Program-made: the position numbers and the translations under genes
The notes under the pieces: generated by a model
What the model saw: the letters and a program-made list of their open reading frames with translations, nothing else
What the model was told of the DNA's origin: nothing
Databases searched by the model: none
Part shown: piece after piece, positions 25,189 through 36,338 of the stretch
How positions within the stretch are numbered: the stretch's first letter is position 1
Layout of the letters: each line of letters begins with the position of its first letter
Assembly: GCA_029261925.1 (NCBI GenBank)
Contig: JAJDAJ010000063.1
Coordinates: 1 to 64,000 of the forward strand
Source: Deltaproteobacteria bacterium
GTDB taxonomy: Bacteria; Myxococcota_A; UBA9160; SZUA-336
Direction: 5' to 3'
DNA length: 64,000 nt

Positions 25189-26507
25189 CCGGCCAGCGCC
25201 TCCACCAGCGCATCGATCTGGGCGCGGTCGTTCATCTCGGTGGTGCAGATCAGCAGCTCGTCGGCGCGTCCGGGGTCGAGCCGGCGCAGCGGCAGTCCAG
25301 GCCGGATGCCGAGCTGCCGGCAGCGCTCCAGGCGCGCGTCGAGGTCGGGCAGGGCGACGGTGAACTCGTTGAACACCGGCGCGTCGTACGGCAGCCGGAC
25401 GCCGGCTGCGGCGAGCTGCTCGCGCGCGTACGCCGCCAGCGAGAGGTTCGCGCGCGCCAGGTCGCGCAGACCCTGCCGGCCGAGCAGGGCCAGGTAGATC
25501 GTGACGCGCAGCGCGCAGAGACCCTGGTTCGTGCAGATGTTGCTCGTGGCGCGCTCGCGGCGGATGTGCTGCTCGCGCGTCGTCAGCGTCATCACGAAGG
25601 CGCGCTGACCCTCCGCGTCGAGCGTCTCGCCGATCAGCCGCCCGGGCAGCTGGCGCACGTTCTTCTGGCGCGTGGCCATGAAGCCCGCGTACGGCCCGCC
25701 GAAGGACAGGGGCAGGCCGAAGGACTGTGCCTCGCCGCAGGCGATGTCCACGCCGCGCTCGCCGGGCGGTGCGAGCAGTGCGAGCGAGAGCGCCTCGGCG
25801 GTCACGCCGATGCACAGCGCGCCGGCGGCGTGGGCCGCGGCGGCGGCCGGCTCCAGGTCCTCGACGCAGCCGAGCAGGTTGGGCGACTGCACGATCAGCG
25901 CGGCCACGTCATCGGCGGGCGTCTCGATCCGTGTGCGGCCGCTGGCATCCAGGGACGCCACGTCGATGCGAGCGCCCAGCCCGCGGGTGTAGGTGCGCAG
26001 GACCTCGAGGTAGCGCGGGTGCAGCCCGGCGCTGATCACCAGCCGGCTGCGCCGCGTGCTGCGCAGGGCCATCAGTGCGGCCTCGGCGGTGGCCGAGGCG
26101 CCGTCGTACAGCGAGGCGTTGGCGACCTCGAGGGCCGTGAGCTGGCAGATCAGGGTCTGGAACTCGAAGATCGCCTGCAGGGTGCCCTGGCTGATCTCGG
26201 CCTGGTAGGGCGTGTAGGCGGTGGCGAACTCGCCGCGCCCGGCCAGCGCACCGACCGCGCTGGGCACGAAGTGGTGGTACGCACCGCCGCCCACGAAGCT
26301 CGGCCCGGCGGTCGCGGGCACGTTGCGCGCGGCGCGCTCGCCCATGTGCGCGAGCAGGGCACGCTCGCCCAGCGCAGGGGGCAGCTCGAGCTTGGCGCTC
26401 CCGCGCAGGCCCGCGGGCACGCACTCGAAGAGCTGCTCCACGCGCTCGAGCCCGATGCGCTCGAGCATGGCGCGGATCTCGTCAGGCGTGTGCGGCGTGT
26501 AGCTCAA
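25185..26507 (-). CDS. gcvPA: Glycine dehydrogenase (aminomethyl-transferring) subunit 1
   Basis: 440 residues, the N-terminal half equivalent of GcvP. Conserved elements are Y-T-P-Y-Q-A-E-I-S-Q-G, S-L-Y-D-G-A-S-A, Q-N-V-R-Q-L-P-G-R-L-I-G and I-R-R-E-R-A-T-S-N-I-C-T-N-Q. It forms the tetramer with gcvPB. No ATG or GTG precedes the conserved N-terminus; TTG at 26507 overlaps the gcvH stop as TTGA and begins L-S-Y-T-P-H-T, which matches the family start. Translation therefore depends on coupling to gcvH, which may set the subunit ratio. Confidence 0.95.
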   Translation of the reverse strand: MSYTPHTPDEIRAMLERIGLERVEQLFECVPAGLRGSAKLELPPALGERALLAHMGERAARNVPATAGPSFVGGGAYHHFVPSAVGALAGRGEFATAYTPYQAEISQGTLQAIFEFQTLICQLTALEVANASLYDGASATAEAALMALRSTRRSRLVISAGLHPRYLEVLRTYTRGLGARIDVASLDASGRTRIETPADDVAALIVQSPNLLGCVEDLEPAAAAAHAAGALCIGVTAEALSLALLAPPGERGVDIACGEAQSFGLPLSFGGPYAGFMATRQKNVRQLPGRLIGETLDAEGQRAFVMTLTTREQHIRRERATSNICTNQGLCALRVTIYLALLGRQGLRDLARANLSLAAYAREQLAAAGVRLPYDAPVFNEFTVALPDLDARLERCRQLGIRPGLPLRRLDPGRADELLICTTEMNDRAQIDALVEALAG

Positions 26508-26911
26508 GAGGACGCGCGGGTCTCGATGCTGGCCTTGTACTCCGCCGCGCTGAGCAGCTCGTCGACCGCGTCGAGGTCCTCGGCGGCGAGGGCGACGATC
26601 CAGCCCTCCCCGTAGGGGTCCTCGTTGACGAGCTCGGGCTGCTCCTCGAGCCGGGCGTTCACGCGCACGATCTCTCCGGCGATCGGGGCGAACAGGTCGC
26701 CCACGGCCTTGACCGACTCGACCACGCCCATGTTCTGGCCCTTGTCGAGCTGCGTGCCCGGGTCCGGGAGCTCCACGAACACGATGTCCGAGAGCTCGCT
26801 CTGCGCGAAGTCGGTGATGCCGACCAGGACCACGCCGTCGTCGATGCGCACCCACTCGTCCGAGTCGGTGTACTGGCAATCCTCGGGGATCTCGTAGCTC
26901 TTCTCCGACAT
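26504..26911 (-). CDS. gcvH: Glycine cleavage system H protein
   Basis: 135-residue lipoyl carrier that shuttles the aminomethyl group between P-protein and T-protein. The lipoylated Lys is Lys68 in G-V-V-E-S-V-K-A-V-G-D. F-A-Q-S-E-L-S-D-I-V-F-V-E-L-P lies before it, as in all GcvH. Start ATG 26911 overlaps the gcvT stop by the ATGA pattern. Length and sequence are ordinary. Confidence 0.97.
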   Translation of the reverse strand: MSEKSYEIPEDCQYTDSDEWVRIDDGVVLVGITDFAQSELSDIVFVELPDPGTQLDKGQNMGVVESVKAVGDLFAPIAGEIVRVNARLEEQPELVNEDPYGEGWIVALAAEDLDAVDELLSAAEYKASIETRASS

Positions 26912-28008
26912 CAGCTCTTCCTGCTGTAGAAGGGAAGCCGCACCCGCTCGCAGACGATCCGGCGCGTGCGGACGGTCACCTCGACCCGCTGGCCCGGGCC
27001 GGGCGCGTCGGCGGGAACGTAGCCGATCGCGATGGATCGCTCGACGCTCGGCCCGAAGGTCCCGCTGGTGACCACGCCGTCGCCCGCGGGCGTGTGGATG
27101 GGCGCGCCGGTGCGCGCCACGGCGCGGCCCTCGAGCAGCAGCCCGGCCAGCGTCCGCCGCGGCCCGCGCTCGCGCACGGCCGCCAGGGCGTCGCGGCCGA
27201 CGAAGTCGCGCTCCAGGTCGACGAAGCGCTCGAGGCCGGCCGCGAGCGGGTTGGTGCTCCGGTCCAGCTCGTGGCCGGACAGCGCCAGGCCGGCCTCCGT
27301 GCGCAGCGTGTCGCGCGCGCCCAGTCCGCAGGGCTCGAGGCGCTCCTTGCCCGCCTCGAGCAGGCGATCCCAGAGCTCCGCCGCCCGGGTGGCGGGCGCA
27401 TAGATCTCGTAGCCGTCCTCGCCCGTGTAGCCGGTCCGCGACAGCCACACCGGGATCCCGCCGATGCGGGCGGCCGCGAAGCGCCAGCGGCGCGGCCGCG
27501 GAGCCTCGCCGTCCACGAGCGGGTCCGTGATGGCCCTCGCCTCGGGCCCCTGGATCGCCAGCAGCGCGGTGGACTCGCTCTCGTCGATCAGCTCGCAGTC
27601 GAGCCCGCTGCCCGCGTGCACCTCGCGCATCCACGCCAGGTCGTCGGCGATGTTGGCGGCGTTGATGCAGAACAGCAGCTCGTCGTCGGCCACGCGGTAC
27701 AGCGTGGCATCGTCCACGACGCCCCCGTCGGGCAGGCAGAGCATCCCGTAGCGCACGCGGCCGGGCTCCATCGAGGCGACCTCGTTGGTGAACAGGCGCT
27801 GCGCCAGCGCGACCGCGTCGCGGCCGCGCAGCCGCACCTCGCCCATGTGGGACACGTCGAAGAGCCCCGCCCGCGAGCGCACCGCGCGGTGCTCGGCCAG
27901 GATCGAGCCGTACTCCACCGGCATGTCGAAGCCGGCGAAGTCCACCATGCGGGCCCCGGCCTCCACGTGGCGGGCATGCAGCGGGGTGGTCCGGAGCGCT
28001 GCGCTCAC
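26911..28008 (-). CDS. gcvT: Aminomethyltransferase (glycine cleavage T protein)
   Basis: 365 residues. It transfers the methylene from aminomethyl-GcvH to tetrahydrofolate, releasing ammonia. Family features: D-F-A-G-F-D-M-P-V-E-Y near the start, V-S-H-M-G-E, the L-Q-G-P-E-A segment, S-R-T-G-Y-T-G-E-D-G-Y-E and the GCV_T_C barrel at the end. The start is GTG 28008, overlapping the folD stop as GTGA, which places the whole set under one promoter. FolD acts on the methylene-THF it makes. Confidence 0.97.
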   Translation of the reverse strand: MSAALRTTPLHARHVEAGARMVDFAGFDMPVEYGSILAEHRAVRSRAGLFDVSHMGEVRLRGRDAVALAQRLFTNEVASMEPGRVRYGMLCLPDGGVVDDATLYRVADDELLFCINAANIADDLAWMREVHAGSGLDCELIDESESTALLAIQGPEARAITDPLVDGEAPRPRRWRFAAARIGGIPVWLSRTGYTGEDGYEIYAPATRAAELWDRLLEAGKERLEPCGLGARDTLRTEAGLALSGHELDRSTNPLAAGLERFVDLERDFVGRDALAAVRERGPRRTLAGLLLEGRAVARTGAPIHTPAGDGVVTSGTFGPSVERSIAIGYVPADAPGPGQRVEVTVRTRRIVCERVRLPFYSRKS

Positions 28009-28850
28009 GCGGGGTCGCCGTGCTGCAGCTTCCAGGCCCGGAGCGTGTTCTCGAGCAGGAACGCGCGCGTGAGTGGCCCGACCCCGCCGGGCACGGGGGT
28101 GATCAGCCCGGCGCGACCCTGCGCGCCCTCGAAGTCCACGTCACCCACCAGCCCCGACTCGAGCCGGTTCATGCCCACGTCGATCACCGCGGCGCCGGGC
28201 TTGATCCAGTCGCCCCGGACCAGCTCGGGCACGCCGACCGCGGCGATCACCACGTCGGCCTCGCGGACCACGCCGGCCAGGTCGCGGGTGCGCGAGTGGC
28301 AGATCGTCACGGTCGCGTGGCGGTGCAGCAGCATCAGCGAGACCGGCTTGCCGACGATCTCGCTGCGTCCGACGACCACGGCGCGCGCCCCCTGGAGCTC
28401 CACGCCCGCGGTGTCCAGCACGTGCAGGCAGCCCGAGGGCGTGCAGGGCCGCAGGCCGGGCAGGTTCTGGACCAGCCGCCCGGTGTTGGTCGGATTCAGG
28501 CAGTCCACATCCTTGTCCGGGTCGATGCGCGCCGCGACCTCCGCTGCGTCGATGCCCTCGGGCAGCGGGAGCTGCACGAGGATCCCGGTGGTCTTGGGGT
28601 CCGCGTTGAGCGCGTCGATCCGCGCCAGCAGCGCGTCCGACGGCGTCTCCGCCGGGAGCCGGATCACCTCGGAGTCGAGCCCGGACTTCTCGGCGTCGCG
28701 CGCCTTGTTGCGCACGTAGATCTCGGAGGCCGGATCTTCACCGACGAGCACCGCGACCAGGCGCGGTACGCCGCCGAGCGTCGCGGTGCGCTCCTTCACG
28801 CTCGCGCGCACCTGTGCGGCGAGCTGCTTGCCATCGACAACCGTCGTCAC
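28005..28850 (-). CDS. folD: Methylene-THF dehydrogenase / methenyl-THF cyclohydrolase
   Basis: 281 residues, normal length. Bifunctional enzyme interconverting methylene-, methenyl- and 10-formyl-THF. Signature segments: Y-V-R-N-K early (the Lys is catalytic), Q-L-P-L-P-E-G, C-T-P-S-G-C-L, V-V-G-R-S-E-I-V-G-K-P-V and V-D-V-G-M-N. The start is GTG 28850, with GGAGG upstream. It is the first gene of the glycine cleavage set, linking serine/glycine one-carbon flow. Confidence 0.97.
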   Translation of the reverse strand: MTTVVDGKQLAAQVRASVKERTATLGGVPRLVAVLVGEDPASEIYVRNKARDAEKSGLDSEVIRLPAETPSDALLARIDALNADPKTTGILVQLPLPEGIDAAEVAARIDPDKDVDCLNPTNTGRLVQNLPGLRPCTPSGCLHVLDTAGVELQGARAVVVGRSEIVGKPVSLMLLHRHATVTICHSRTRDLAGVVREADVVIAAVGVPELVRGDWIKPGAAVIDVGMNRLESGLVGDVDFEGAQGRAGLITPVPGGVGPLTRAFLLENTLRAWKLQHGDPA

Positions 28851-28889
28851 CCCCGGGCCTCCGTCCTCGCCCGGAGCGCCGGGCGTCAG

Positions 28890-29291
28890 CTACGTGGACG
28901 CGCTGCTCGAAGAGGCGGATGCCGAGGACGAGTCTCCGGACTTCTTGCCTCCCGACTTCGATCCGCCGGAGTCCGATCCGCCGGAGCCCGAACCGCCGGA
29001 GTCCGATCCGCTCGAGCTGCCGGCTCCGGAGCCGCTGGTGCCGGAGCCGCCCGAGCTCCCGGAGTCCGAACCGTTGCCCGACGACCCACCCTTCGAGGAG
29101 CTGTAGCCGTCAGCATACCAGCCGCCACCCTTGAGGATGAAGCCCGCGGCCTGGATCACGCGCCGCACCTCCACACCGCCGCGATCGCAGGGGCAGCACT
29201 CGGCCGTGCAGGTCTCCAGCGCGTCGTCCTTGATGGACTGCACGATCTCGAAGCGGCAGCCCTCGGCGCACTGGTACTCGTAGGTCGGCAT
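28890..29291 (-). CDS. FmdB-type zinc-ribbon protein with long Ser/Gly tail
   Basis: 133 residues. The first 45 residues are the FmdB/regulatory zinc-ribbon domain, starting M-P-T-Y-E-Y-Q-C and containing further Cys at 12, 28, 32, 33 and 35, so the ribbon has more Cys than usual. From about residue 63 to the end is a low-complexity Ser/Gly tail with Ala and Lys, longer than in common FmdB proteins. Family function is unclear; members are often called regulatory. The ATG at 29291 has GGGAGAG before it. The tail could be a disordered linker or a modification target. Confidence 0.8.
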   Translation of the reverse strand: MPTYEYQCAEGCRFEIVQSIKDDALETCTAECCPCDRGGVEVRRVIQAAGFILKGGGWYADGYSSSKGGSSGNGSDSGSSGGSGTSGSGAGSSSGSDSGGSGSGGSDSGGSKSGGKKSGDSSSASASSSSAST

Positions 29292-29516
29292 CAACTCTCC
29301 CGGCGCGCTGCGACGCGGGGAGACGATATACACATCGCGGCTGGCGTCAAATCCCGGCCAGGGCGCGCCGTCGCGCTCCGGGCACTCCCGAATCCCCCTG
29401 GATTCCCGGGCCCTTCCGGCGATGCAGGGACCGACCACGAGCCCGACGGCCGGGCGCTGGCCGCAGCTGGAGCTCCCTGCGCCCGGCCCGTCCGGTGCTG
29501 GACGCGGCCCGGCAGC

Positions 29517-30020
29517 TCAGGGCGCCGGCGTCGCGGGAGGGCGGGGCCCGCCGCCGGTGTTGCCGGCCGTCCGGGCGTCCTGGAAGGCGTCGATCAGGCG
29601 GCGGTAGCCGTCGAGGGTCTTGCGCAGGTCGGTATCGAGGCGCGCCCGGGTGTGCCGCAGCTCGGCGATCTCGTGCGTGAGCTCGGCGCGTCGCTGGCGG
29701 GCTTCCTCGAGGGTCTTCTCGGCCCGCATCTCGGCCTCGACCAGCAGCGCCTCGGACTCCTTGACCGCCGTGCGGCGCAGCTGGTCCACGGCGCCCTGTG
29801 CGGTCGTCAGCGTGTCCTGGATCATCTTCTCGCGGCCGCGGAAGCTGTCGAGCTCGCGGGCCAGCCGCTCGGAGTCGCGGCGGAGCTGGGCATTCTCGCG
29901 CACCAGCTCCTCGCAGTCCGCGACCACCGTCTCGAGAAAGGCGTCGACCTCGTCGCGGTCGTAGCCCAGCAGGCGCGAGCTGAAGCGGTGCTGCCGGATC
30001 TCGATGGGTGTGAGACGCAT
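29517..30020 (-). CDS. DivIVA-domain coiled-coil protein
   Basis: 167 residues. The N-terminus, M-R-L-T-P-I-E-I-R-Q-H-R-F with G-Y-D-R-D-E-V-D-A-F-L, is the DivIVA membrane-curvature domain. The rest is a predicted coiled coil (E-N-A-Q-L-R-R-D-S-E-R-L-A-R-E) with a Pro/Gly-rich end. Gram-positive homologues locate division or polar growth machinery. In deltaproteobacteria-type genomes, DivIVA-like genes often sit near proC and yggS as here, a conserved cell-division neighbourhood, so involvement in division is a reasonable inference. Confidence 0.85.
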   Translation of the reverse strand: MRLTPIEIRQHRFSSRLLGYDRDEVDAFLETVVADCEELVRENAQLRRDSERLARELDSFRGREKMIQDTLTTAQGAVDQLRRTAVKESEALLVEAEMRAEKTLEEARQRRAELTHEIAELRHTRARLDTDLRKTLDGYRRLIDAFQDARTAGNTGGGPRPPATPAP

Positions 30021-30099
30021 CTCCAGCTGGCAGGATCGGCCGGAACCCCGCAGGCCTTGAGCCGGTTCCCGGGCGGCCCGCGCTGCGGCCGCCCGGGCC

Positions 30100-30903
30100 C
30101 TAGTCCTCGCCCAGCTCGCGCGAGCGCGCCGTGGCGGCGCCCACGGCCTCGAAGATCGCCGCCCGCAGGCCCCAGCGCTCCAGCTGCGCCAGACCGGCGA
30201 TCGTGGTGCCTCCCGGCGAGCTCACGCGCTCGCGCAGCACGGCCGGTGGCTCGCCCGTCTCGGCGACCATGCGCGCCGCACCCAGCACGGTGTGGGCGGC
30301 GAGCTCGCGCGCGGTCGCGGCCGGCAGCCCCTCGCGCACGCCGGCCTCGGTGAGTGCCTCGATGAACAGGTACGCGTACGCCGGACCGGAGCCGGACAGG
30401 CCCGTCACCGCGTCCATCAGGTGCTCGGGCACACGGACCACGCGCCCCACCGCCTCGAGCACCGCCTGCGCCAGGTCCAGATCGCCTGCTCGCGCGCCGT
30501 CGCTGGCGAGGGCGCTGATGCCGGCCCCGATCAGCGCGGGCGTGTTGGGCATGGCCCGCACCAGCCGCGCACCGGCGCCCAGGTGCTCGCGCAGCGCCGC
30601 GCTCGACGCGCCTGCCACGATCGACAGGTACAGCGGTCCGTCGCCGCGGGGCAGGCTGCCGCAGGCCTCGGCCAGGTGCTGCGGCTTGACGGCCAGCACC
30701 ACCAGCGACGCGTCGGCCGCGGCGGCGTTGTGCGGCGACGTGTGCACGCCGAGCGCGTCGGCGAGCTCGGTGCGCCGGGGCGCGAGCGGCTCCGCCACCG
30801 TGATGTGGTCGGGCGCCAGGCCCGCGCCGAGCAGGCCGCGCGCGATGGCCTCGGCCATGTTGCCGCCGCCGACGAAGCCGACGCTCTCGGGCAGCTCGCT
30901 CAT
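30100..30903 (-). CDS. proC: Pyrroline-5-carboxylate reductase
   Basis: 267 residues, expected size. It reduces pyrroline-5-carboxylate to proline with NAD(P)H. The Rossmann start is V-G-F-V-G-G-G-N-M-A-E-A. Family signatures are A-V-K-P-Q-H-L near residue 75, R-A-M-P-N-T-P-A and G-L-S-G-S-G-P-A-Y-A-Y-L-F-I-E-A-L. It lies between yggS and the DivIVA gene on the same strand, a common bacterial order. Confidence 0.96.
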   Translation of the reverse strand: MSELPESVGFVGGGNMAEAIARGLLGAGLAPDHITVAEPLAPRRTELADALGVHTSPHNAAAADASLVVLAVKPQHLAEACGSLPRGDGPLYLSIVAGASSAALREHLGAGARLVRAMPNTPALIGAGISALASDGARAGDLDLAQAVLEAVGRVVRVPEHLMDAVTGLSGSGPAYAYLFIEALTEAGVREGLPAATARELAAHTVLGAARMVAETGEPPAVLRERVSSPGGTTIAGLAQLERWGLRAAIFEAVGAATARSRELGED

Positions 30904-30940
30904 GGTCGGGCAGTGTCGGGTTCCCGACCCCGCGGCGCAA

Positions 30941-31636
30941 TCAGGGGCCGTGGGGCGCCGGGCCGCGCTCGCCGAAGATCGCGGTGCCCAGGCGTACCAG
31001 CGTGGCGCCTTCCTCCACGGCGACCTCGAAGTCCCCGCTCATGCCCATCGAGAGCTCGGCCAGGCCCAGCGCGTCGCGCAGCTCGCGCAGGCGCGCGAAC
31101 GCGGGTCGCATGGCCTCGGCGTCTGTCCGGGCGCGCGGCAGCGCCATCAGGCCGGCCAGCTGGAGCTCCGGACGCGCGGCGACCCCGGCGGCCAGGGCCT
31201 CGAGCCCGGCGGGGGCCACGCCGCTCTTCTGGGGCTCGGCGTCCAGGTTCACCTGCAGGAGCACGCGCGGACGGCGCTCCAGCCGCGCCGCGGCCGCAGC
31301 CACGGCGTCGACCAGGGCGGGACGATCCAGGGAGTGGATCACGTCGAAGAGCTCGACCGCCTGGCGCGCCTTGTTGCGCTGCAGCGGGCCGATGAAGTGC
31401 CACTCGAGGTCGAGACCGCAAGATTCTGATACTGCAGGAATCTTGCTCGCCGATTCCTGGACCCGGTTCTCGCCGAACAGACGCTGCCCCGCCGCGGCCG
31501 CGGCCTCGACCGCGGCCGCAGGGAAGGTCTTGGCGACCGCGATCAGGCGCACGCCGGCCGGATCTCGACCCGCGCGGCGGGCCGCCGCCGCGATCCGCTC
31601 GCGCACCTGTTCCAGGCGAGCGGCAATCTCGCTCAT
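30941..31636 (-). CDS. yggS: YggS/PLPBP-family pyridoxal phosphate homeostasis protein
   Basis: 231 residues. Single-domain PLP-binding protein of the alanine-racemase TIM-barrel fold; it controls free PLP and amino-acid balance and has no known catalytic activity. The PLP Lys is in A-V-A-K-T-F-P. Other signatures are F-G-E-N-R-V-Q-E, W-H-F-I-G-P-L-Q-R-N-K and S-M-G-M-S-G-D-F. Start ATG 31636 overlaps the maf stop by ATGA. Confidence 0.95.
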   Translation of the reverse strand: MSEIAARLEQVRERIAAAARRAGRDPAGVRLIAVAKTFPAAAVEAAAAAGQRLFGENRVQESASKIPAVSESCGLDLEWHFIGPLQRNKARQAVELFDVIHSLDRPALVDAVAAAAARLERRPRVLLQVNLDAEPQKSGVAPAGLEALAAGVAARPELQLAGLMALPRARTDAEAMRPAFARLRELRDALGLAELSMGMSGDFEVAVEEGATLVRLGTAIFGERGPAPHGP

Positions 31637-32229
31637 GCGGGCACCGCGACCCCCAGCTCGCGCAGCACCGGCAGCACGGCCTCGAGGGGCAGGCCGATCA
31701 CGTTGCTGCGCGAGCCTTCCACGGAGCGCACGAAGCGGCCACCGTCTCCCTGGAGCGCGTAGGCGCCGGCCTTGTCGAGCGGCTCCCCGCTCGCGGCGTA
31801 CGCGTGGGCCTCGTCCTGCGAGACCTCGCGCAGCGTCACCTCGCTGGCCTCGACACCGGCGCGCAGCGCCCCGGTCTCGCGTACCAGCGCGGCCCAGCCC
31901 GAGTACACCGTGTGCGTGCGCCCGGCGATGCGGCGCAGCATCTCGGCGGCGTGGTCGGCGTCGTCGGGCTTGCCCAGCACGTCGCCGTCGATCACGACGA
32001 TCGTGTCCGACGCCAGCACGCAGGCCCGGGCATCGACGTGCGGTGCCACCGCGCGGGCCTTGTCGACCGCCAGGCGCTGCGCCATCCGCTGCGGCGCCTC
32101 GCCGGGGTGCCGGCGCTCGTCGACGTCGGGGATCTGCACCGCGAAGCGCACGCCCGCCTTGCGCAGCAGCTCGCGGCGCCGCGGCGAGCTGCTCGCCAGC
32201 ACCAGGTCGCGCGCGTCCTGCGGCGGCAT
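31633..32229 (-). CDS. maf: Maf-family nucleoside triphosphate pyrophosphatase
   Basis: 198 residues. Motifs: L-V-L-A-S-S-S-P-R-R-R-E-L-L at the start, A-S-D-T-I-V at about 74 with the catalytic Asp, and L-G-K-P. Maf hydrolyses dTTP, UTP or modified nucleotides to monophosphates, a house-cleaning role, and is linked to division arrest. It lies in a cluster with yggS, proC and divIVA. Start ATG 32229. Confidence 0.93.
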   Translation of the reverse strand: MPPQDARDLVLASSSPRRRELLRKAGVRFAVQIPDVDERRHPGEAPQRMAQRLAVDKARAVAPHVDARACVLASDTIVVIDGDVLGKPDDADHAAEMLRRIAGRTHTVYSGWAALVRETGALRAGVEASEVTLREVSQDEAHAYAASGEPLDKAGAYALQGDGGRFVRSVEGSRSNVIGLPLEAVLPVLRELGVAVPA

Positions 32230-32238
32230 GGGCCGACG

Positions 32239-32967
32239 TTACCGGGCGTCGCCGGGCGGCGCGAGCTGGGCCAGGGAGCCCGTGGCCGCGCGCGCCAGCG
32301 AGGGATCGTCGGACTCCAGCAGGCTCTCGAGCAGCGCCCGCACCCGCGGGGCCTCGTCCGGGAGCTGCCGCGTCAGACCCGGCAGCACCGCGACCGCGAT
32401 GCGCCGCATGCGCGGGTCGGCATGCGCGCGTGCCGCACCGAGGGCAGCGCGGAACGCCGCCGGGAAGGGCCGCTCCAGCCGGCCCATGCACGCCAGGGCC
32501 GCGCGGCGCACGTCAGCGTCGGGATCCTCGAGCGCGGCGAGCAGGGCGCCGGCGGTCTGCTCCCGCTCGGGCGCGAGGTCGCGCAGCGCGAACAGGGCCA
32601 TGCGCCGGCGCATGGCCGGGGCCGCGTCGCGGGCCGTGTCCACGAGCGCCGGGAGGACCGCGTCGTGCTCGCGGCCGAGCCCGACCAGCATCTGCGCGGC
32701 CTGCCAGCGCGCGTCGCCGTCGGCCAGCCCGAGGGCCTCGAGCAGCGGCGGCAGCAGGCGCAGGTCGGCCGCGATGCGGTACAGAGCGAAGACCGCCGCG
32801 AAGCGACCCGCAGGGCCGGCGCCCTCCAGGCGTGCGTGCAGGCGGACCTCGATGGAGGGATCATCAGCCGCGTGCGCGATCAGCGCGGTGCAGGCGGCGA
32901 GGCGCTCCCTCTGGACGGGCGCGTCGAGCTGCGCGAGCCAGCCGTCGACCGGATCCGCGCGGCTCAG
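32239..32967 (-). CDS. HEAT-repeat protein with unclear start codon
   Basis: A HEAT-repeat reading frame of up to about 242 residues. The repeats are recognisable in D-P-D-A-D-V-R-R-A-A-L-A-C-M-G-R-L and in D-D-P-S-I-E-V-R-L-H-A-R-L, the latter lying upstream of the only ATG (32691). No ATG, GTG or TTG is found in frame between 32691 and the overlap with the MBL gene, so I extend it to a CTG at the MBL stop (32967), consistent with the coupling seen across this locus. HEAT repeats form scaffolds for protein contacts. If a predictor begins at 32691, about 90 residues of genuine-looking repeat are lost. Confidence 0.6.
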   Translation of the reverse strand: MSRADPVDGWLAQLDAPVQRERLAACTALIAHAADDPSIEVRLHARLEGAGPAGRFAAVFALYRIAADLRLLPPLLEALGLADGDARWQAAQMLVGLGREHDAVLPALVDTARDAAPAMRRRMALFALRDLAPEREQTAGALLAALEDPDADVRRAALACMGRLERPFPAAFRAALGAARAHADPRMRRIAVAVLPGLTRQLPDEAPRVRALLESLLESDDPSLARAATGSLAQLAPPGDAR

Positions 32968-33827
32968 AGCGCGGTCCAGCGCTCGGCGTCGGGTCCGGTG
33001 TCGGCACGCGCGGCGCGGCCCTCGCGCTCCAGCTTGAGCAGGTGCGCGCGCACCGACTGGCCGGCCGCGGGGTACAGCTCGCGAGGGGTGTCCACGTAGA
33101 TGCGCTCGACGATCGGGCCGATCTCGTCCACGCCGTCCTCCAGCGCCTCGACGATCTGCGACTCGCGCGCGAGGCGATGCTCGAGGTACTCGCGGATCTT
33201 GGCGTGGGGAGCGTCGATGGCGGGCCCGTGCGCCGGGTAGATGCGGTCGAGGTCCAGGTCGAGCAGGCGCTCGAGGGTCGCCAGGTACAGGCCCATGTCG
33301 CCGCCCTCGGTCGGGATCACGGTCGTGCCGGCGCCGAGGATCACGTCCCCCGTGAACAGGGCTCGCTCCTCCTCCAGCCAGTAGCAGAGGTGGTCCTGGG
33401 CGTGGCCCGGCGTGTAGAGGGCGTGCAGGGTCGCGCCCTCGGTGCGGAAGATGTCGCCGTCAGCGGCCGGCGTCAGCACGACGTCGAAGCGCTCGTCGCG
33501 GCCGGGCCAGGGCAGCTTGCTCACGCGCCGCGGCCCGAAGCGCGCCAGCACGTCGGCAGCGCCGCCGATGTGGTCCGGGTGCACGTGCGTCAGCAGCACG
33601 TCGCCGGGTGCGTCGGTTCCGCAGTGCTCGGCCAGGGCGCCCTCCAGCAGCGGGATGTAGCCGGCCTTGCCGGCGCCGGTGTCGAGCAGCAGCGGCCGCC
33701 GCCCCGTCCCGATCAGGAAGGTGTTCGTGCCCGGACCGGTGAACCAGCCGGGATTGAGACCGCGCACGACGACGACGCGCTCGGACCAGCGCTCGACGTC
33801 GGGAACCTCGAGGCCCTGCATCGACAT
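32964..33827 (-). CDS. MBL-fold metallo-hydrolase, LACTB2-like
   Basis: 287 residues. The metallo-beta-lactamase motifs are complete: T-H-V-H-P-D-H-I-G-G, then H at T-P-G-H-A-Q-D-H, then F-T-G-D, then Y-P-A-H-G. A C-terminal winged-helix-like region (R-E-L-Y-P-A-A-G-Q-S-V-R-A-H-L-L-K-L) follows, as in LACTB2-type proteins, which are single-strand endoribonucleases in animals. The bacterial substrate is unknown. Start ATG 33827. It converges with nothing and is divergent from katG. Confidence 0.85.
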   Translation of the reverse strand: MSMQGLEVPDVERWSERVVVVRGLNPGWFTGPGTNTFLIGTGRRPLLLDTGAGKAGYIPLLEGALAEHCGTDAPGDVLLTHVHPDHIGGAADVLARFGPRRVSKLPWPGRDERFDVVLTPAADGDIFRTEGATLHALYTPGHAQDHLCYWLEEERALFTGDVILGAGTTVIPTEGGDMGLYLATLERLLDLDLDRIYPAHGPAIDAPHAKIREYLEHRLARESQIVEALEDGVDEIGPIVERIYVDTPRELYPAAGQSVRAHLLKLEREGRAARADTGPDAERWTAL

Positions 33828-33890
33828 CCGCGCAGGGTACGCGGGCCGGCGGTCCGTGTCAGCCGGCCCGCTTGCAGGGCCCCGGCCGTT

Positions 33891-36327
<2,437 letters not shown>

Positions 36328-36338
36328 CCGGTACGGGG

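Noticed and set aside
28786-29106. Plus-strand frame rich in Pro, Glu and Asp
   Set aside because: It is the antisense of the Ser/Gly tail of the FmdB-like gene. The low-complexity tract gives an acidic proline-rich reading by chance.
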